A stretch of 64,000 bases of DNA from Sphingomonas desiccabilis (lineage in GTDB: Bacteria > Pseudomonadota > Alphaproteobacteria > Sphingomonadales > Sphingomonadaceae). The notes under the pieces are model-generated. The model saw only the letters and a list, made by a program, of their open reading frames with translations, was not told where the DNA came from and did not search any database. The position numbers were made by a program, and so were the translations under genes. Below are positions 36,905 through 45,529 of this stretch, piece by piece. Every line of letters begins with the position of its first letter. Position 1 is the first letter of the stretch. The DNA is taken from positions 109,068 to 173,067 of the forward strand of contig NZ_SDPT01000004.1 of NCBI RefSeq assembly GCF_004135605.1, read 5' to 3'.

Positions 36905-38107
36905 TCAGCGCGCGTAGGGGCGGTGCATCGGCAGGTCGCGGTTGAGCTCGACGCCGAAACCGGGCTTGTCGAGCGCACTCGCGCGCAGGCGGCCGTTCAC
37001 CGGCACAGGCTCGCCGATCAGTTGCGGGTGGAACATCGGCACCACTTCGCTTGAAGCCGGATGCATCATCAGGAACTCGGCGAAAGGCGAGTTGTGGCGC
37101 GTGATGACGAAGTGATAGCTGTAGACGGACGAGCCGTGCGGCACGACCAGCTTGCCATGCGCGTCGGCGAGCGCCGAGATCTTGAGCAATTCGGTCATGC
37201 CGCCGCACCAGCCCACATCGGGCTGGAGGATGTCGCAGCAATCCATCTCGAGCAGCATGCGGAAGCCCCAGCGGGTCGCCTCATGCTCGCCGGTGGTGAC
37301 CAGCATGCCCCGGGGCACGTTGCGCTTCAGTGCCGCATAGCCCCAATAGTCGTCGGGGCTGATCGCCTCCTCGATCCACTTGAGGCCGTGCTCGTTCGCG
37401 GCAAGAGCCAGGCGGGTCGCATAGTCGACATCGAGCGCCATCCAACAATCGAGCATCAGCCAGAAGTCGGGGCCGACCCGCTCCCGCATCGTCGCCAGTT
37501 CGGCAATGTTCTTCCTGAGCCCCTCGATCCCCCCCGCGGGGCCGTGATGGAGCGGCATCTTGCCGCCGATGAAGCCCATGTCCTTGGCCAGGTCCGGCCG
37601 CGAGCCGGTCGCGTAGAACTGCAGCTCGTCGCGCACCGCCCCGCCGAGCAGCGCATGTACCGGCTCGCCGCGCAGCTTGCCGAGCAGGTCCCACAGCGCG
37701 AGGTCGACGCCGGAGATGGCATTCACCACCAGCCCCTTGCGGCCGTAGTATTGGGTCGAGAAGTACATCTGGTCCCAGATCTTCTCATATTCCGCCGGGT
37801 TGCGGCCTTCGAGGAAGCGGGCGAGGTGCCGCTCGACAAGGAAGCAGGCGGGCTCGCCGCCGGTCGTCACCGCAAAGCCGATCGTGCCGTCTTCCGCCTC
37901 AATCTCCACCACCAACGTGCCCAACGCGTTGATGCCGAAGCTCTGGCGCGACTGGCGATACTCGGGATAGCGCGCCATCGGGGTGGCGATGTGATCGTCG
38001 ATCCAGTGGCCTTCGCCCTGGTCGTGATAATCTGCCCCACCGCCTCGTACGGTGAACGCGCGGACGTGCTTGATCCTGGGAAGCCCGGTGTACTCCATTC
38101 GCACCAT
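36905..38107 (-). CDS. LRA3: L-rhamnonate dehydratase (LRA3, enolase superfamily)
   Basis: 400 aa, matching RhmD/LRA3. The N-terminal [18 protein letters not shown] segment is diagnostic. Metal ligands appear in LMLDCW, WIEEAI and TTGEHEA, and the catalytic His of this subgroup is in [12 protein letters not shown]. It removes water from L-rhamnonate to give 2-keto-3-deoxy-L-rhamnonate, step 3. First gene of the leftward arm, with its promoter shared with the iclR arm. Start at 38107 or at the ATG three codons later (38098), which has better spacing from AAGGGG. Confidence 0.93.
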   Translation of the reverse strand: MVRMEYTGLPRIKHVRAFTVRGGGADYHDQGEGHWIDDHIATPMARYPEYRQSRQSFGINALGTLVVEIEAEDGTIGFAVTTGGEPACFLVERHLARFLEGRNPAEYEKIWDQMYFSTQYYGRKGLVVNAISGVDLALWDLLGKLRGEPVHALLGGAVRDELQFYATGSRPDLAKDMGFIGGKMPLHHGPAGGIEGLRKNIAELATMRERVGPDFWLMLDCWMALDVDYATRLALAANEHGLKWIEEAISPDDYWGYAALKRNVPRGMLVTTGEHEATRWGFRMLLEMDCCDILQPDVGWCGGMTELLKISALADAHGKLVVPHGSSVYSYHFVITRHNSPFAEFLMMHPASSEVVPMFHPQLIGEPVPVNGRLRASALDKPGFGVELNRDLPMHRPYAR

Positions 38108-38149
38108 CCCCTTTCCTGGTCGCCGCTCTTGTCAGCGGTCGAAGTTGTT

Positions 38150-38188
38150 CACTGTTACCGATACCATCACATGGTGCGCAATTCAGTG
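38150..38188. promoter_or_regulatory. Dyads in the divergent rhamnose promoter
   Basis: The 163-bp gap between LRA3 and iclR holds ACCAT-cac-ATGGT (38163-38175), flanked by a wider CACTG (38150-38154) and CAGTG (38184-38188) pair roughly centred on it. A single regulator dimer or tetramer could control both arms. The neighbouring IclR-type protein is the obvious candidate. Binding is inferred. Confidence 0.5.
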
Positions 38189-38270
38189 TTATGAGGTGAG
38201 TTTCAGCCTCAACCTGCCCAGTACGCCGGGCCCATTTACATTCTCAATTTGTGGGATAGGATGTTACGAG

Positions 38271-39089
38271 ATGGAACATACCGCGTCAAACGAAGAATTG
38301 CTGGACGGCAAGCGGCCGTCGAAGGTGCAGGGAAGCCAGACGCTGCTTCGCGGGCTGGACCTGCTCGACCAGGTGGTGGACGGACCGGTGCGGCTCGCGG
38401 AGTTGTCCGCGCGCATGGGGCTGACCCGCTCGACTACCCACCGGCTGGCCAATGCGTTGATCGATCGCGGTTTTGTGACCTACCTCCCGCGCGAAGGCTA
38501 TCAGCTGGGCCCCAAGCTCCTGCAGCTCGGCTTCCTGGCGCAGAGCCAGGCCGATGTGGTGCAGATCGCCCGTCCGCGGATGGAGGCGCTGGCCTCCCAG
38601 AGTGAGGACACGGTGCATTTCGGGCGGCTCGACGGCGAGCTCGCGCTCTACCTGGACAAGATCCCCGGCCGCCGCCGGGTCGACATTTCCAGCCGCGTGG
38701 GCGATCGCCAGCCGCTGACCTCCACGGGCCTGGGCAAGGCCCTGCTGCTCGACTCCCCCGAAGCCGAATGGCAGCGCGCGTTCGAGCGCGAGCAGGGCAA
38801 GGGCGCGCCGTCGATCGACTATGCCACCTGGCTCGAGCGGATGCGCGGCTATGTCCGTGCCGGCCACGCCTTCGACCTTGAGGAGAATGAGGATCTCATT
38901 CGCTGCGTGGCGGCCCCGGTCCGCGACGCTTCGGGCAAGATCGTCGCCGCCATCAGCCTGTCGAGCGCGGCGCAGTACATGGATGACGAGCGGATGGGCG
39001 CGCTCAGCCACGAGGTTCGCGGTACCGCCGAACAGATCAGCCGCGATCTCGGCTGGTCCCCCAAGGCGCGCTCCCAGAAGCGCCGATAG
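38271..39089 (+). CDS. IclR family transcriptional regulator of the rhamnose cluster
   Basis: 272 aa from the ATG at 38271. An N-terminal winged helix (GSQTLLRGLDLLDQVV, RLAELSARMGLTRSTTHRLANALIDRGFV) precedes the IclR effector-binding GAF-like domain, with RVDISSRVGDRQPLTSTGLGKALL and IVAAISLS typical of the family. It is divergent from LRA3 and 20 bp upstream of LRA1, so it probably responds to L-rhamnose or a pathway acid and controls both arms. An upstream in-frame ATG at 38052 would overlap LRA3 and is rejected. Confidence 0.9.
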   Translation: MEHTASNEELLDGKRPSKVQGSQTLLRGLDLLDQVVDGPVRLAELSARMGLTRSTTHRLANALIDRGFVTYLPREGYQLGPKLLQLGFLAQSQADVVQIARPRMEALASQSEDTVHFGRLDGELALYLDKIPGRRRVDISSRVGDRQPLTSTGLGKALLLDSPEAEWQRAFEREQGKGAPSIDYATWLERMRGYVRAGHAFDLEENEDLIRCVAAPVRDASGKIVAAISLSSAAQYMDDERMGALSHEVRGTAEQISRDLGWSPKARSQKRR

Positions 39090-39109
39090 CAGGAAGAGGA
39101 TTGCCGATC

Positions 39110-39874
39110 GTGAAGCTGCTGGAAGGAAAGACCGTGCTCGTCACCGGCGCCTCGACCGGGATTGGGCGAGCGGCGGCGATCGGTGCAGCCCAGCATGGCG
39201 CCGACGTGGTGATCAACTACCATAGCCGCGACGAGGACGCCCAAAGCTGCATCGCAGCGATCGAGGCAGCCGGCGGGCGCGGTCTGGCTGTAAAGGGCGA
39301 TGTCGCCGACGCGGCGACGGCGACCGACTTCGTCGCGCGTGCGGTGGACGCCTTCGGCGGTGTCGACGTGATGATCAGCAACGCCGGCATCTGCCCATTC
39401 CATGCCTTTCTCGACATGCCGACGGAGACGGTGGAGCGGACCTTCCGCGTCAACCTCCATGGTGCCTATTACATGGTGCAGGCCGCGGCACGGCAGATGG
39501 TGGCGCAAGGCCGCGGTGGCGCGATCGTGGCAGTGTCCTCGATCTCCGCCCTGGTCGGCGGCGAGTTCCAGACCCACTACACGCCCACGAAGGCCGGAGT
39601 GCATTCGCTGATGCAGTCGACCGCGATCGCGCTCGGCAAGCATGGCATCCGCTGCAATTCGGTGCTCCCCGGCACCATCCTTACCGAGATCAACAAGGAG
39701 GATCTCGCGGACGACGGGAAGCGGCGGTACATGGAGGCGCGAACGCCGCTGGGACGCCTTGGCCAGCCGGAAGACATGGTGGGGCCGATCGTGTTCCTGG
39801 CTTCCGACATGGCCGCATATGTCACGGGCGCGGCGCTGTTGGTGGACGGCGGCATGTACGTGAACCTGCAATGA
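39110..39874 (+). CDS. LRA1: L-rhamnose 1-dehydrogenase (LRA1-type SDR)
   Basis: 254 aa from GTG (39110), chosen because AGGAAGAGGA ends nine bases before it; the TTG at 39101 would abut that site. Cofactor motif TGASTGIGRA near residue 10 and catalytic YTPTK with serines in AVSSISA. Strong resemblance in the N-terminal LLEGKTVLVTGAS block to known NAD(P)-dependent L-rhamnose dehydrogenases. It makes L-rhamnono-lactone, step 1. It follows iclR closely and precedes lutA by 48 bp, tying lactate oxidation to sugar entry. Confidence 0.87.
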   Translation: MKLLEGKTVLVTGASTGIGRAAAIGAAQHGADVVINYHSRDEDAQSCIAAIEAAGGRGLAVKGDVADAATATDFVARAVDAFGGVDVMISNAGICPFHAFLDMPTETVERTFRVNLHGAYYMVQAAARQMVAQGRGGAIVAVSSISALVGGEFQTHYTPTKAGVHSLMQSTAIALGKHGIRCNSVLPGTILTEINKEDLADDGKRRYMEARTPLGRLGQPEDMVGPIVFLASDMAAYVTGAALLVDGGMYVNLQ

Positions 39875-39922
39875 GGGGGTCGGAGCGCCCGGTTCGCGCT
39901 TCGCCGCCGGATGCGGAGTGAC

Positions 39923-40687
39923 ATGAGCCCTTCTCCCCGCCCCCGCGTCGCGCTCTTTGTCACTTGCCTAGTGGACGCGATGCGGCCGCGCGTCGGCTTT
40001 GCCGCACTCGCCGCGCTGGAAGACGCCGGCTGCGAGGTGGTGGTCCCCCGGAGCCAAACCTGCTGCGGGCAGCCCGCACTCAACTCGGGCGACCGCGAGG
40101 GCGCTGCCGCAATCGCCCGCCGGACGATCGCGCTACTCGAGCCCTATGAGGCGGTCGTAGTGCCGAGCGGATCTTGCACCGGCACGATCAGATGCCACTA
40201 TCCGGAACTGCTCGCGACGGATCCGGGATGGCTGTCGCGTGCCGAAGCACTTGCGGCACGCACGTTCGAAATCCTGACCTATCTGGACGACGTACTTGGG
40301 TGGAGGCCGGCGGCCGCACTCGACGCGAGCGTCGCCTATCACGATAGCTGCTCGGGTCTGCGTGAGCTCGGCATCAAGGAACAGCCGCGCCGGCTGCTCT
40401 CAGCGGTAGCCGGGCTTCGCCAGATGCCGCTTTCCGGCGCGGAGACCTGCTGCGGCTTCGGCGGCACCTTCTGCGTCAAATACCCGAGCATCTCCAACGC
40501 GATCGTCGAGGAAAAGGCGGCGGCAGTCGAGGCCAGCGGGGCGGACCTGCTGCTGTCGGGCGATCTCGGCTGCCTGATGAACATGGCGGGAAAGCTCCAC
40601 CGGCGCGGTGCGCCTACCCGCGTGTTTCACACCATCGAGGTGCTGGCAGGCATGGCCGACGGCCCGGCCATCGGCGAGGAGCCATGA
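39923..40687 (+). CDS. lutA: LutA/YkgE-type Fe-S subunit of L-lactate utilisation
   Basis: 254 aa from the ATG at 39923 (GGAGTG upstream; the ATG at 39911 is less well placed). Two CCG domains: SQTCCGQPALNSGD and the later ETCCGFGGTFCVKYP bind redox clusters, and a Cys at each SGSCTG and SGDLGCLMN adds ligands. LutA is one of three proteins that oxidise L-lactate to pyruvate in the Bacillus LutABC system. It overlaps lutB by 4 bp. The location beside LRA genes suggests it handles lactate formed by LRA6. Confidence 0.9.
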   Translation: MSPSPRPRVALFVTCLVDAMRPRVGFAALAALEDAGCEVVVPRSQTCCGQPALNSGDREGAAAIARRTIALLEPYEAVVVPSGSCTGTIRCHYPELLATDPGWLSRAEALAARTFEILTYLDDVLGWRPAAALDASVAYHDSCSGLRELGIKEQPRRLLSAVAGLRQMPLSGAETCCGFGGTFCVKYPSISNAIVEEKAAAVEASGADLLLSGDLGCLMNMAGKLHRRGAPTRVFHTIEVLAGMADGPAIGEEP

Positions 40688-42078
40688 GCGGCTTCACCCA
40701 ACGCGTCGAGGATGCACTCGCCGACCCTGTCCTGAAGATTGCGGTCGAACGCACCGCTGGTACTGCCGAGGCCAAGCGTGCCGCCGCGGTCGGCGCCTTT
40801 CCGGACTTCGAGGCGGCACGTACCCGTGCGGCGGTGATCAAGGACCATGTTGTCGCGAACCTCGGCCACTACCTCCAGCAGTTCGAGGCCAATGCCCAAG
40901 CCGCCGGCGCCACCGTCCACTGGGCGCGCACCGCTGACGAAGCCTGCGGAATCGTCATCGGCATCTGCAAGCGTGCCGACGCGCGCTCCGTCGCGCGGTC
41001 GAAGTCGATGCTGGGGGAGGAGATCGGCCTCCCCCATGCACTCGCCGAAGCCGGGATCGAGCGGATCGAGACGGATCTTGCCGAGCACATCATCCAGCTG
41101 GCCGGCGAGCGCCCCTCGCACATCGTCTGGCCGGCGATGCACAAGACCCGCGAACAGGTATCTGCGCTATTTCGTGCCCGGCACCGCGAGCCGCATCTGG
41201 AAGAAACGATTGCGGCAATGGCCGAAAGCGCCCGGCGCCACCTTCGCTCCGCGATGCTGGACGCGGACGTGGGCATCTCCGGTGCGAACTTCCTGATTGC
41301 AGACACCGGCAGCGTCTGCACCGTAACGAACGAGGGCAACGCGGAGCTCTCGATCATGCCGCCGCGCGTTCATATCGTGACGGCCGGCATTGAGAAGGTC
41401 GTGCCGTCGCTGCCGCACGCCATCCACATGCTGCGGATGCTCGCCCGGTCGGCCACCGGCGCGGCGCTTACCCAGTACACCACCTTCTACACCGGCCCCA
41501 AGCGTGCCGGCGATCGCGACGGTCCAGAGGAAATGCACATCGTGCTGGTCGACAACGGCCGTACACAGATGCGCGAAGAAGGTCTGGCGGAAATGCTGCG
41601 CTGCATTCGCTGTGGAGCCTGCATGAACCATTGCGTGGTGTTTCGCCAGATCGGGGGCCACGCCTATGGCAGCACCTATCCCGGCCCCATGGGGGCGGTG
41701 CTGACGCCTGCCCTCGACGGGCTGTCGGCAAACCGCGACCTGGTCCATGCCTGCACGATGAACGGCAAGTGCCAGGAGGTCTGCCCCGTCAAAATCCCCC
41801 TGCCCACGCTGTTACGGGGATGGCGGGAGAAGAGTTGGCGGGAAGGGCTGGAGCCGCAGACGGTGCGCCGGGCGCTGGGGCTCTGGGCATGGGGCGTGCG
41901 ACACCCGCGGCTCTACCGCCTCGGGAGTGCGCTCGCGGTACGTGTCATGCGGCAGCGCGCGCGGGCGGGCTGGATCTCGCGGCTGCCGTTGGCGGGAGCG
42001 TGGACCCGGCACCGTGATCTTCCCGCGCCCGAGGGGAAGACCTTCCTGGAACAATATGCGCAAGGGCGGCGCCGGTGA
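40684..42078 (+). CDS. lutB: LutB/YkgF-type Fe-S subunit of L-lactate utilisation
   Basis: 464 aa, usual LutB length. An N-terminal LUD domain (HYLQQFEANAQAAGATVHWA) is followed by two ferredoxin-type clusters: CIRCGACMNHC and CTMNGKCQEVCP. Further down, a short C-terminal region is rich in Arg and Trp. It forms the core of the lactate oxidation complex with LutA and LutC. Overlaps its neighbours by 4 bp on both sides, so the three are co-translated. Confidence 0.93.
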   Translation: MSGFTQRVEDALADPVLKIAVERTAGTAEAKRAAAVGAFPDFEAARTRAAVIKDHVVANLGHYLQQFEANAQAAGATVHWARTADEACGIVIGICKRADARSVARSKSMLGEEIGLPHALAEAGIERIETDLAEHIIQLAGERPSHIVWPAMHKTREQVSALFRARHREPHLEETIAAMAESARRHLRSAMLDADVGISGANFLIADTGSVCTVTNEGNAELSIMPPRVHIVTAGIEKVVPSLPHAIHMLRMLARSATGAALTQYTTFYTGPKRAGDRDGPEEMHIVLVDNGRTQMREEGLAEMLRCIRCGACMNHCVVFRQIGGHAYGSTYPGPMGAVLTPALDGLSANRDLVHACTMNGKCQEVCPVKIPLPTLLRGWREKSWREGLEPQTVRRALGLWAWGVRHPRLYRLGSALAVRVMRQRARAGWISRLPLAGAWTRHRDLPAPEGKTFLEQYAQGRRR

Positions 42079-42698
42079 GCGCTCGGGACGCCATCCTCGG
42101 CCGCTTGGAAGGCTCTCGGCCAGCCGGTGCGATCGCCCGCGAGGCGGCGATCCTGGCAAACGATCCTGAGCGCCCCCTCCTAGCCCATGAAGCGCTCATC
42201 CCGCAGTTCCTGGCGCAACTGGGGCTTGCGAGCGTCGCGGCCACCTTCGAGCCGGTGCGCGACTGGTCGGGCATTCCCGCTGCCGCAGCCGCCTATCTGG
42301 ACGCAACTGCCCTCCCCCGCTCGATCTACCTGCCGCCGGACCCGCGCCTGCGCGCCTGCGACTGGAGCGGCATTGCGCTGCGGGAGACCTGCGCGCCGGA
42401 TAAAGCGGCGGCGGTCGGGCGGGCGATCGCCGGCGTGGCGGAAACGGGCTCGCTGATATTCGAGACCGGCCCTGCCACTCCCATGCTGCCAAATTTCCTG
42501 GCGCTCCATCATGTGGTGGTGGTTGAAGCTCGAACGATCGTGGCCCACCTTGAAGACATTCCAGCACGTCTGCGGGAGGCTCGCGCCCACTATTGGGTGA
42601 CCGGCGTCTCCGGCACTACCGACATCGAAGGACAATATGTGCGCGGCGCGCATGGCCCGCGATACCTGCACGTCCTGCTGGTGGATGAAGCGCCGTAG
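42075..42698 (+). CDS. lutC: LutC/YkgG-type subunit of L-lactate utilisation
   Basis: 207 aa with a GTG start overlapping the lutB stop. LUD (DUF162) domain: RSIYLPPDPRL, GVAETGSLIFETGP and a C-terminal GVSGTTDIEGQYVRGAHGPRYLHVLL, the conserved closing block of LutC. Completes the LutABC set. No lactate permease or LutR-type GntR regulator lies nearby, which favours internal lactate from the rhamnose pathway as the substrate. Confidence 0.92.
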   Translation: MSARDAILGRLEGSRPAGAIAREAAILANDPERPLLAHEALIPQFLAQLGLASVAATFEPVRDWSGIPAAAAAYLDATALPRSIYLPPDPRLRACDWSGIALRETCAPDKAAAVGRAIAGVAETGSLIFETGPATPMLPNFLALHHVVVVEARTIVAHLEDIPARLREARAHYWVTGVSGTTDIEGQYVRGAHGPRYLHVLLVDEAP

Positions 42699-42792
42699 GA
42701 GCCGACGGCGGCGCCAATCGCCACGGGGCTCGCGATCGGACAACTGCATTTTAGCTACGAGCATCCCGTCCGGCAGTAAACTTCGCGCTAAT

Positions 42793-42814
42793 TATTGCGA
42801 CTTTGGTCGCAATA
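42793..42814. terminator. Perfect 9-bp stem-loop after lutC
   Basis: TATTGCGAC-tttg-GTCGCAATA, about 95 bp past the lutC stop and 76 bp before the next small gene. No T-run follows. It may end the lut transcript, or, being an AT-flanked symmetric dyad, act as an operator for the downstream gene. Confidence 0.5.
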
Positions 42815-42889
42815 GCTGAGCTGAAGCAACGTCGGTTCGACGGAGTCCAGGGCCCGGGTCGCGATCCGAAAAATGGGAGGGGACAAAGT

Positions 42890-43024
42890 TTGCCTGGACG
42901 CGTGCTTTGCAGATTGGTCGGCCATCGCCATTCTCACCGAACTTGGCACGACGGACTCGATTTCCGCGCGCGCTGCACCGTCTGTGGAAAACCGCTAATC
43001 CGTGATGACATCGCCGGTGAGTGA
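42890..43024 (+). CDS. Small zinc-ribbon-like protein
   Basis: 44 aa from TTG, preceded by GGGAGGGG at ideal spacing; an ATG 29 codons upstream has no ribosome site. The sequence has CRLVGHRHS near the start and CTVCGKPL near the end, a four-ligand Cys/His/Cys/Cys pattern like small zinc-ribbon or DUF1660-type proteins often seen in sphingomonads and phages. No function can be given. It lies between the lut operon and the converging aldehyde oxidoreductase operon; frames on the other strand here lack any similarity. Confidence 0.6.
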   Translation: MPGRVLCRLVGHRHSHRTWHDGLDFRARCTVCGKPLIRDDIAGE

Positions 43025-43216
43025 CGATCGTTTGACCCGAGCAAAGATAGCCATCCGGATCGCGCTCGAAGGGCATCAGGCGCAGCAGGCGCTCCCGAAG
43101 GCTATAGCCAGCACTTGGAAGACGGCGGACAAACCCTCCGCAGCGTGGCGATCCTGGTTCGGAGAAGGGCTGGCCATCCACTACCAGGCCATCACCGAAG
43201 CGCCATTCCAAGTTCC

Positions 43217-45529
43217 TCAAAGTAGCTTGTCGAGGGTGATCGGAAGGTCGCGCACCCGCTTGCCCGTCGCGTTGAACACGGCATTGGCGACCGCCGCCGC
43301 CACGCCCGTGATGCCGATTTCCCCGATGCCGCGTGCGCCGAGCGGAGAGCGCGGATCGGGAATGTCGGTCCACATCACCTCGATTTCCGGCACGTCCATG
43401 TGCGCGGGGACGTGGTAGTCGGCCAGGGTCGGGTTCATGATGCGGCCGCTGCGCTCGTCGAACAGCGTCTCCTCGGTCAAGGCGAGGCCGAGCCCCATGA
43501 TCATGCCGCCGCGGAACTGGCTCGCTGCCGTGCGCGGGTTGAGGATCGCGCCGCAGTCGAAGGAGCCGAGCAGCCGGTCCACCCGCACCTCTCCCGTCAC
43601 GTCGCTGACGCGCAGCTCGCAAAACATGGCGGCCGTGCTGTGCATCGCGAACTTCAGCATCTCGAGCGGCGGCGTGCCAGAGGCCGTGACGCTCACCTCG
43701 TCGCGGTTGGCGCGCGTCAGGATCGATCGGAAGCTCTCGTGCCGGCTCGGCTCCTCGGCACCGGCAAGCCCTTCCCGCGCCAAGCGAACCTCGCCCGGTC
43801 GCAGCCCCGCTAGCGGGCTGTCGTTACCGGCCAGGCGCAGCAGTTCGGCGGGCAACTTCTCCGCCGCTGCCAGGATCGCGCCGGCGATCGACACGGTCTG
43901 GCCCGATCCGCCGGCCAGCGGCGCGGCCGGCAGAGCGGAATCGCCGATTTCAATCGAAACGGCGGCAAGTGGCAGGCCCAGCCGATCCGCGACCTGCTGC
44001 GCCAGCACCGTGGCCGTGCCCATCCCCATCTCCTGTCCCGAACAGGCGAGGCTGGCGGTGCCGTCGTGTCGGACCGAGAGGCGAACGGCGGCGCCGGGCA
44101 TCCGCACATAGGGGAAGCTTCCGCTTCCGCAGCCCATGCCGATCCGCCACTCGCCCTCACGTCGCGCGCCCGGCGTCGTCGAGCGGCGCTCCCACCCGAA
44201 GCGTGCGGCACCGTCGGCCCACGACTTGGCCGGCGCATGTTGCGAGAAAGGCGCGCCGGTGATCGGATGCTTGTCCGGCAGGTTGCGCAGGCGCAGCTCG
44301 ATCGGGTCGAGTGCCAGCGCATGCGCCAGTTCGTCGACGGCGCTTTCCAGGGCGAAGGTGCCGATCGCCTCACCAGGCGCGCGCATGAAGGTGTTGGGCA
44401 CCACCGCCATGTCGACGTGGCGCTGGAGGATCTCAAAGCTCTTTGCGCGATAGGCGGCACGCGTGCCCAGCGTATAGGCTTCCGGGCACGCACCATAAGG
44501 CGGCATCACTGACCAGCCGTCGTGCAGCAATGCGGTGAAGCGGCCGTCTTCGTCGGCGCCGATGGCGACGCGCTGTTCGGTCGGGCTGCGACCGCCGATG
44601 ATGCGGTAGACGCCTTCGCGGCTCAGCTGAAGCCTGAGCGGTCGGCCGACCATACGCGCGGCCGCGACGGCGGCCACCTGATGATCCCAGAAGCCCTTGC
44701 CGCCGAACCCGCCGCCCACGAACGGCGACAGCACGCGTACCTGCTCGCGCTTGAGCCCGAACAGCTTGGCCAGCGTCGCAGCCTCGGCCGCGATCATCTG
44801 CGTGGTGTCGTGAACCGTGAGCTCGTCGTCTCCCCAGGCAACGGTCAGCGCATGGAGCTCGATCGCATTGTGGTTCTGCCACGGCGTTCGATAGCGATTG
44901 TCGACCTTGTGCGGGGATCGCGCCAGCTCGCGCTCGGCACGCCCGAACGACAGGTGGTTGCGCTCGATCAGCAGCGAAGGGATCACGCGGGCGCCGGCCT
45001 TGGCCTCTTCGAAGCGCGTCTCGGCGGGCGCGGCTTCATAGTCGATCGCGATCAGCGATGCGGCATGGTCGGCCTGCTCCTGGGTTTCGGCCACCACTGC
45101 CGCGACCACCTGGCCGTTATAGTGCACCTGATCGTCTTGAAGGATCGGCAGGCTGCTGTTGCCGGTAGCGGTCGGGTCGGTCATCGAGATCAGCGACGGG
45201 CTGGCGACCCGTGGCATGTTGCGATGGGTGACGACGAGCAGCACGCCCGGTGCCGCCTCCGCCGCAGCCGTGTCGAGCCGAGCGATCCGCCCCCGCGTGA
45301 CCGTGCTGTGCACGAGGGCTGCGTAGCACAGCCCCTCCATCGCCACTTCGGCCGAGAAGCGTGCCTGCCCCTGCACCTTGAGCGCACCATCGACGCGCGA
45401 CGCCTGCCGGCCGATCTCACCGTGCCGGCCGATCAGCGGATCGGGGGTGCCGCCGGGCAGCCACTGTGCCGGAACCCAGCCAAGCGCGGTGCGGACCGAG
45501 CCGACGAGGACGTTCTGTACCCTGCTCAT
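43217..45529 (-). CDS. paoC: Molybdenum-binding subunit, PaoC-type aldehyde oxidoreductase
   Basis: 770 aa, xanthine dehydrogenase family large subunit. Early RVDGALKVQGQARF and CYAALVHST blocks, ALTVAWGDDELTVHDTTQMI, FVGGGFGGKGF for molybdenum cofactor binding, RAPGEA, and the C-terminal LGARGIGEIGITG with the catalytic Glu expected from the family. The start at MSRVQNVLVG is set by overlap with paoB; the longer frame is antisense-like. PaoABC oxidises aromatic aldehydes to acids in the periplasm. A PaoD-type cofactor chaperone is not seen in the window. Confidence 0.9.
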   Translation of the reverse strand: MSRVQNVLVGSVRTALGWVPAQWLPGGTPDPLIGRHGEIGRQASRVDGALKVQGQARFSAEVAMEGLCYAALVHSTVTRGRIARLDTAAAEAAPGVLLVVTHRNMPRVASPSLISMTDPTATGNSSLPILQDDQVHYNGQVVAAVVAETQEQADHAASLIAIDYEAAPAETRFEEAKAGARVIPSLLIERNHLSFGRAERELARSPHKVDNRYRTPWQNHNAIELHALTVAWGDDELTVHDTTQMIAAEAATLAKLFGLKREQVRVLSPFVGGGFGGKGFWDHQVAAVAAARMVGRPLRLQLSREGVYRIIGGRSPTEQRVAIGADEDGRFTALLHDGWSVMPPYGACPEAYTLGTRAAYRAKSFEILQRHVDMAVVPNTFMRAPGEAIGTFALESAVDELAHALALDPIELRLRNLPDKHPITGAPFSQHAPAKSWADGAARFGWERRSTTPGARREGEWRIGMGCGSGSFPYVRMPGAAVRLSVRHDGTASLACSGQEMGMGTATVLAQQVADRLGLPLAAVSIEIGDSALPAAPLAGGSGQTVSIAGAILAAAEKLPAELLRLAGNDSPLAGLRPGEVRLAREGLAGAEEPSRHESFRSILTRANRDEVSVTASGTPPLEMLKFAMHSTAAMFCELRVSDVTGEVRVDRLLGSFDCGAILNPRTAASQFRGGMIMGLGLALTEETLFDERSGRIMNPTLADYHVPAHMDVPEIEVMWTDIPDPRSPLGARGIGEIGITGVAAAVANAVFNATGKRVRDLPITLDKLL

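Noticed and set aside
42792..43622. Minus-strand frame past the PaoC stop, and a plus-strand frame 43002-43418
   Set aside because: Both overlap paoC and lack similarity. Only the 44-codon zinc-ribbon frame in this gap has a ribosome site and motif.
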